The notes beneath the pieces are model-generated. The model made no database searches and had not been told where the DNA came from. It worked only from the letters and a program-made list of their open reading frames with translations. 64,000 nucleotides of DNA from CAVPHV01 sp963821095 (GTDB lineage: Bacteria; Actinomycetota; Acidimicrobiia; Spongiisociales; UBA5794), in contig CAWGCJ010000007.1 of assembly GCA_963821095.1 (NCBI GenBank), positions 124,001 to 188,000 of the forward strand, written 5' to 3'. Of the stretch, positions 60,701 through 64,000 are shown in pieces; position 1 is the first letter of the stretch, and each line of letters begins with the position of its first letter. A program made the translations under genes and the position numbers.

Positions 60701-62191
60701 GTGGCGGGCAAACGGCAGCCAACCAGCACCTCGAACTTCGGCGCAGGACGCCGGGAGAGCCACGATGCCACCAAGTTCTACGAGCGGTTTGCGGCACCCG
60801 AACTCTCCGACGACGACTCCGTGGCCGGGGCACCCTTGCTGACGGAGATCTGCATCCAGGGTGACTCCCGCGACATGGCAGCGTTGCCCGACAACTCGGT
60901 GGCGTTGGTGGTCACATCCCCGCCTTACTTCGCCGGCAAGGAATATGAGGAGACGTTGGGCCTCGGCGGGGTACCCGCCTCCTATGCGGAGTACCTCGGG
61001 ATGCTCCATGAGGTCTTCGCCGAATGTGTTCGGGTGCTCGAGCCCGGTGGGCGGATCGCCGTCAACGTGGCCAACCTCGGCCGCAAGCCCTATCGCAGCC
61101 TTTCGGCCGATGTCATCCGAATCCTCCAGGACGAACTGCGCCTTTTGCTGCGCGGCGAGGTGATCTGGAAGAAGGCTGAGGGCGCTGCAGGGTCCGTTGC
61201 CTGGGGTTCATATCGCAGTGCGGCGAACCCGGTCCTGCGCGACATCACCGAACGGGTCATCATTGCCAGCAAGGGTCGCTTCGATCGAGCCCGCTCGCCA
61301 AAGCAGCGTGAGGCGGAGGGGTTGCCATTCGACACCAAGACGTCTGCCGATGAGTTCATGGCAGCCACCCTCGACGTGTGGGACATCCCTTCGGAGAGTG
61401 CCCGGCGGGTCAACCACCCTGCGCCTTTCCCGGTCGAACTGCCGCAGCGACTGGTCAAGCTCTACACCTACGAGAACGATCTGGTGCTCGACCCGTTCAT
61501 GGGGTCGGGCAGTGCCTTGGTGGCCGCCCTCAAGGAGGGGCGGCGTGCCATCGGCTACGACCTCGACCTCGGCTATGTCGACACCGCCCGCAAGCGTGTC
61601 GCTGAATTCCTCGATGAGCGGGAGGAACGCATCCAACAACACGCCTCGGCGCCACCGAGCCCACTGTCGGTTCAGCCCAAGTTGCCGGATCCCGACGAGA
61701 GTTTCCAGGCCAGGGCGACTCGGGAGGGCAAGGCCGCTCAAGCAATTGCCCGCAAGGTCCTGGAGGAGGCCGAATTCACGATCGTCAAGAAGGACTACAA
61801 GGTCAGCAGGGCCGGTGTTCGGTTCAATCTCCTCGTGAGCGACAAGGAGGGCGGCCAGTGGTACGTGGATGTCTCCGGCGCCTTCACCACCACCCGCGGT
61901 GGCCTGCTGCGAACCGACACGGTATGGAAAGCGCTCGGCCGGGCCCTGGTGTTGCGCGAGAACCCAGAGGTTGGTGATCATCCCAGGTTGTTGCTGCTCA
62001 CCTCCGATCTGCCCAAGCCGGGAAGTGAGGGCGACAAGGCGCTGCGGGCGGCCGGACCGGGCTCGTTTTGGGACGCCATCGAGATGTTGTCCGATGACGG
62101 CCGGCGGCGCCTCCAGGAATACGCCACGGGAACCCACGAACACCCGCTGCCCGGGTTCTGGAAGGATGCCGATCTCGAGGGGTTGGCGTGA
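60701..62191 (+). CDS. Beta-class DNA methyltransferase with a nuclease-like C-terminal domain
   Basis: 496 aa, GTG after TAGGAGT. Motif IV TSPPYFAGKEYEE is at residues 72-84, before motif I DPFMGSGSALVAALKEGRRA (about 264-283). This is the beta-class order, and the S-P-P-Y form is typical of N4-cytosine (or N6-adenine) methylation. Residues 345-480 form a second domain. It has EGKAAQAIARKVLEEAEF, GVRFNLLVSDKEGGQWYVDV then SGAFTTTRGGLLRTDTVWKA, and a LLLLTSDLP strand. This helix-strand-strand-helix order resembles the restriction-endonuclease fold, but the D and E-x-K places read N and D-V-S. The stop overlaps the next GTG (GTGA). Confidence 0.88.
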   Translation: MAGKRQPTSTSNFGAGRRESHDATKFYERFAAPELSDDDSVAGAPLLTEICIQGDSRDMAALPDNSVALVVTSPPYFAGKEYEETLGLGGVPASYAEYLGMLHEVFAECVRVLEPGGRIAVNVANLGRKPYRSLSADVIRILQDELRLLLRGEVIWKKAEGAAGSVAWGSYRSAANPVLRDITERVIIASKGRFDRARSPKQREAEGLPFDTKTSADEFMAATLDVWDIPSESARRVNHPAPFPVELPQRLVKLYTYENDLVLDPFMGSGSALVAALKEGRRAIGYDLDLGYVDTARKRVAEFLDEREERIQQHASAPPSPLSVQPKLPDPDESFQARATREGKAAQAIARKVLEEAEFTIVKKDYKVSRAGVRFNLLVSDKEGGQWYVDVSGAFTTTRGGLLRTDTVWKALGRALVLRENPEVGDHPRLLLLTSDLPKPGSEGDKALRAAGPGSFWDAIEMLSDDGRRRLQEYATGTHEHPLPGFWKDADLEGLA

Positions 62192-62511
62192 GAGGGGTGA
62201 CTGTGGCCTGCGCCGTGGTGCGCGACGAACCTCCCGTGCTCATGCTCGCCGAGGATCTCGACGTATTGCAGCGGGCGCTCGCCATTCGTCTCGTGGCCCG
62301 CAACGAGTCGCCAAGGCTCACCGATGCCCAGCGTGAGGGGATGCAGGTGGCACTGCTCGATGAGCGATGGGGCGATGCGGTCGCGGCGTGGATCGACCAC
62401 ACCGGAATCGAGGTCGACGTCTACACCGAGCCGATCCTCACCGCCGCCGATGTTCCCGCAGACTTGGTCGGGGCCGAACTGCAGTTTGCACCGCTGTTTC
62501 GCGGTGGCTGA
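62188..62511 (+). CDS. Small protein of unknown function between methyltransferase and candidate nuclease
   Basis: 107 aa from GTG at 62188, overlapping the methyltransferase stop by 4 bp, so coupled. Begins MRGVTVACAVVRDEPPVLML and continues with LAIRLVARNESPRLTDAQRE and AVAAWIDHTGIEVDVYTEPI. The pattern (strand, helix, strand, helix) and the lack of any hydrophobic segment indicate a soluble alpha/beta protein. No family was recognised. Its place in a three-gene coupled unit suggests a part of the same system. Confidence 0.72.
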   Translation: MRGVTVACAVVRDEPPVLMLAEDLDVLQRALAIRLVARNESPRLTDAQREGMQVALLDERWGDAVAAWIDHTGIEVDVYTEPILTAADVPADLVGAELQFAPLFRGG

Positions 62512-62517
62512 GTAACC

Positions 62518-63576
62518 GTGCCGGCACTGCGCACCGAGATCACCGAAATCGTCACCGGGCTGGGGATGCTTGGCTTCCCCGACCTCGATCGAGCATTGGA
62601 GGTGCGTCCCGCCGCGGTGCGCAACGTCGAGGTTGAGCACTACGACCGGCTGGCGGCTGCCCGCAACGACGGCTTGCATCGTCGTGAGTTCGAGGTCGCT
62701 TGGCGCAACGGTGTCGAGTTCGCCCGCTCCCCAGAGGGGTTGCGAGGCCGGCCACCGTGGTGGCTGGAGTGGAAAGGCGGACACCGCCCTCCCGGCTACG
62801 AGCAGGTGCCCGCCGACCTGCGGGTCGATCACGTCTACCTGGTCTCGTGCAAATACGGCTCCAACATCCTGACCAACTCATCACCCGCCAACCTGTTCGA
62901 TCGGCTATTGGGCGACCGGCGCGACTCAGGTTCGGACTGGTTCCTCGAGGTCGCCCCCGATGTGTATCAGGACCTGTACCTGGCTTGCCGCGGCTATCTG
63001 GGTGCCACCGGGCTACCCGACCGCGTGTCCGACCTCGAGCAGCAACATCGTGAAGTGTTGAAGCGGGAACTGCCGCGGCGTCTTGGCGGCGACCTGCAAC
63101 AGGTCTACCGGGAATTTGCCGCAGAGGTTGCCCGTTCATCTGTTGAGCGTTGGAGAGCAGCCATGACAGATCGTCGCCACCAGGAAACCCAATTGTGGCG
63201 GCTGCTGCGGCTCCAGGCCGCGCCGTACTTCGTGCTCGGCGAATCGGCCGAAGGCCGCCCGCTCCAGTATCGGATTGGCACGCCGTGGGACTTCCGCAAC
63301 CGCTATCGGCTGCGCAAGCTCGATGCCTGGTCCGATCCGGATCGCAGCCAACCGGTCGTGTTGTGGCGGGCCGAGGTTCACGATCAGCTGACCGATACCA
63401 CGACCGAGGTGGCAGGCCATGTTGAGGTGCGCTGGAGCCACGGACGGTTTGCCCAAGCTCCGGAAGCGAAGGTCTATCTGGGAACGGCACACCACGCGGT
63501 TCCCGGCTACGTGCCGCTCAGTCGACCCGAGCGCGACCCAGAGCGCCTTGCCCTCGGATGGGGCGGTGGGGCCTGA
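62518..63576 (+). CDS. Unknown protein, candidate nuclease partner of the methyltransferase
   Basis: 352 aa from GTG at 62518, 6 bp after the previous stop. The centre of the N-terminal half holds WWLEWKGGHRPPGYEQVP and then VDHVYLVSCKYGSNILTNSS with ANLFDRLL. LEWK offers an E-x-K, and D104...S-C-K112 offers a D plus S-x-K on the kind of strand seen in PD-(D/E)xK nucleases. The rest is helical (QQHREVLKRELPRRLGGDLQ) with a C-terminal beta-rich part (RIGTPWDFRNRYRLRKLDAW). Nuclease function is an inference. Its stop overlaps the next ATG by one base. Confidence 0.68.
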   Translation: MPALRTEITEIVTGLGMLGFPDLDRALEVRPAAVRNVEVEHYDRLAAARNDGLHRREFEVAWRNGVEFARSPEGLRGRPPWWLEWKGGHRPPGYEQVPADLRVDHVYLVSCKYGSNILTNSSPANLFDRLLGDRRDSGSDWFLEVAPDVYQDLYLACRGYLGATGLPDRVSDLEQQHREVLKRELPRRLGGDLQQVYREFAAEVARSSVERWRAAMTDRRHQETQLWRLLRLQAAPYFVLGESAEGRPLQYRIGTPWDFRNRYRLRKLDAWSDPDRSQPVVLWRAEVHDQLTDTTTEVAGHVEVRWSHGRFAQAPEAKVYLGTAHHAVPGYVPLSRPERDPERLALGWGGGA

Positions 63577-64000
63577 TGAGTGTTCCTACGCAGGCATCCA
63601 CCACCACGGCACCGCCGCTCGAAGCCGCCGTCCTCGCGGCGTTTCCGTATCTGGTCGGTGGCTTGCTGGTGGCACTCCCACTGCTCCTCGTCCCTGATTC
63701 CTGGGATGTCTTTCCCACGTTCGTGATTCAACTCGCCGGGTTGGTGCTCCTCGGGCTTGTCGTCACGATCCGGCTGCTCGGGTTCACCGCGGCGGGTTGG
63801 TACCAGTTCACGGGCTGGTCCGAGCGAGCCAAGCGCCTCGCCGGCGATGTCTCGCTGGTTGTGCTGGTGACCGGATTGGTTGGTCTGGTCACGCTGGCGA
63901 CGTCGGCAGCGCTGCGGCTCGCGCCGTCGCTTCAGTTCTTGCAGCTGCTGTCGGCGCTCGACATTGCATGGGCCGGGGCAGCCATCATGATCGGGGCCTA
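63576..64000 (+). CDS. Membrane protein, partial (3' end outside window)
   Basis: Starts ATG inside the TGATG overlap with the previous gene; 141 codons are visible. MSVPTQASTTTAPPLEAAVL leads into four hydrophobic helices (FPYLVGGLLVALPLLLV, FVIQLAGLVLLGLVVTIRLL, VSLVVLVTGLVGLVTLATSA, IAWAGAAIMIGA) with no motif. The tight coupling makes it a possible fourth member of the methyltransferase unit. Confidence 0.75.
   Translation, partial: MSVPTQASTTTAPPLEAAVLAAFPYLVGGLLVALPLLLVPDSWDVFPTFVIQLAGLVLLGLVVTIRLLGFTAAGWYQFTGWSERAKRLAGDVSLVVLVTGLVGLVTLATSAALRLAPSLQFLQLLSALDIAWAGAAIMIGA

Noticed and set aside
60701..62191. A standard complete type II restriction-modification gene pair
   Set aside because: No second gene shows a known restriction enzyme signature; the nuclease candidates are only inferred from pattern.
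1..64000. tRNA, rRNA or riboswitch genes
   Set aside because: I checked the gaps by eye for tRNA arms, rRNA-like sequence and common riboswitch cores and saw none I could support.

Overview
The window is about 64 kb of GC-rich DNA with short intergenic gaps, many GTG starts, frequent ATGA or GTGA start/stop overlaps, and lipoproteins with Thr-rich linkers after the lipobox. Together with DUF222-HNH, LtrA, DUF2252, DUF2254, EtfD-like and PFOR genes, this points to an actinobacterium, probably from the Acidimicrobiia. That placement is an inference; no rRNA or tRNA gene was seen to settle it.

Layout. (a) 0-9 kb: proC with a proline dehydrogenase, an ECF sigma factor coupled to a membrane sensor protein, a YCII-like protein, an acetyltransferase, a TPM-domain protein with PspA, and a PQQ-type propeller lipoprotein. 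(b) 10-14.7 kb: pyruvate:ferredoxin oxidoreductase (nifJ) coupled to a DHOD-like flavoprotein that lacks the usual catalytic motif. (c) 14.7-28.8 kb: an accessory stretch rich in membrane and stress proteins (DUF2252, SpoIIAA-like, a radical SAM/SPASM maturase with SEC-C, MscS, pentapeptide, DUF1269, CPA1 antiporter, twin small membrane proteins, DUF2254). It also holds gene remnants, a strange G/T-rich block and a protein made of 11-residue repeats. (d) 28.9-31.9 kb: an EtfD-like membrane Fe-S oxidoreductase and a FetB-like permease between inverted copies of a short repeat.

(e) 32-48 kb: a carbohydrate region. It has maltose-type ABC transporter genes (malEFG without malK) under a divergent LacI regulator with CTTGCA-type operators, two GH13 alpha-glycosidases, a GH57 branching enzyme and a GT5 glycogen synthase. 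An HD-GYP protein fused to an extracellular repeat region sits among them. The likely theme is maltodextrin uptake, trimming, and storage as glycogen. (f) 48.7-60.6 kb: a second SPASM/SEC-C maturase, a glnD remnant, a lipoprotein, DUF222-HNH, LtrA, an EamA exporter, prephenate dehydratase, an acetyltransferase, a CNNM/CorC protein and a Ca2+-type P-ATPase. (g) 60.7-64 kb: a tightly packed cassette of a beta-class DNA methyltransferase with a nuclease-like tail, a 107-aa protein, a 352-aa candidate nuclease and a membrane protein running off the end. This is the best candidate for an undescribed system.

Data quality matters. At least eight genes carry single-base frameshifts whose correction restores recognisable family sequence. 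Most look like uncorrected indels in the assembly rather than real pseudogenes. Three fragments (AraC, DUF1269, GlnD) are truncated and look like true remnants.
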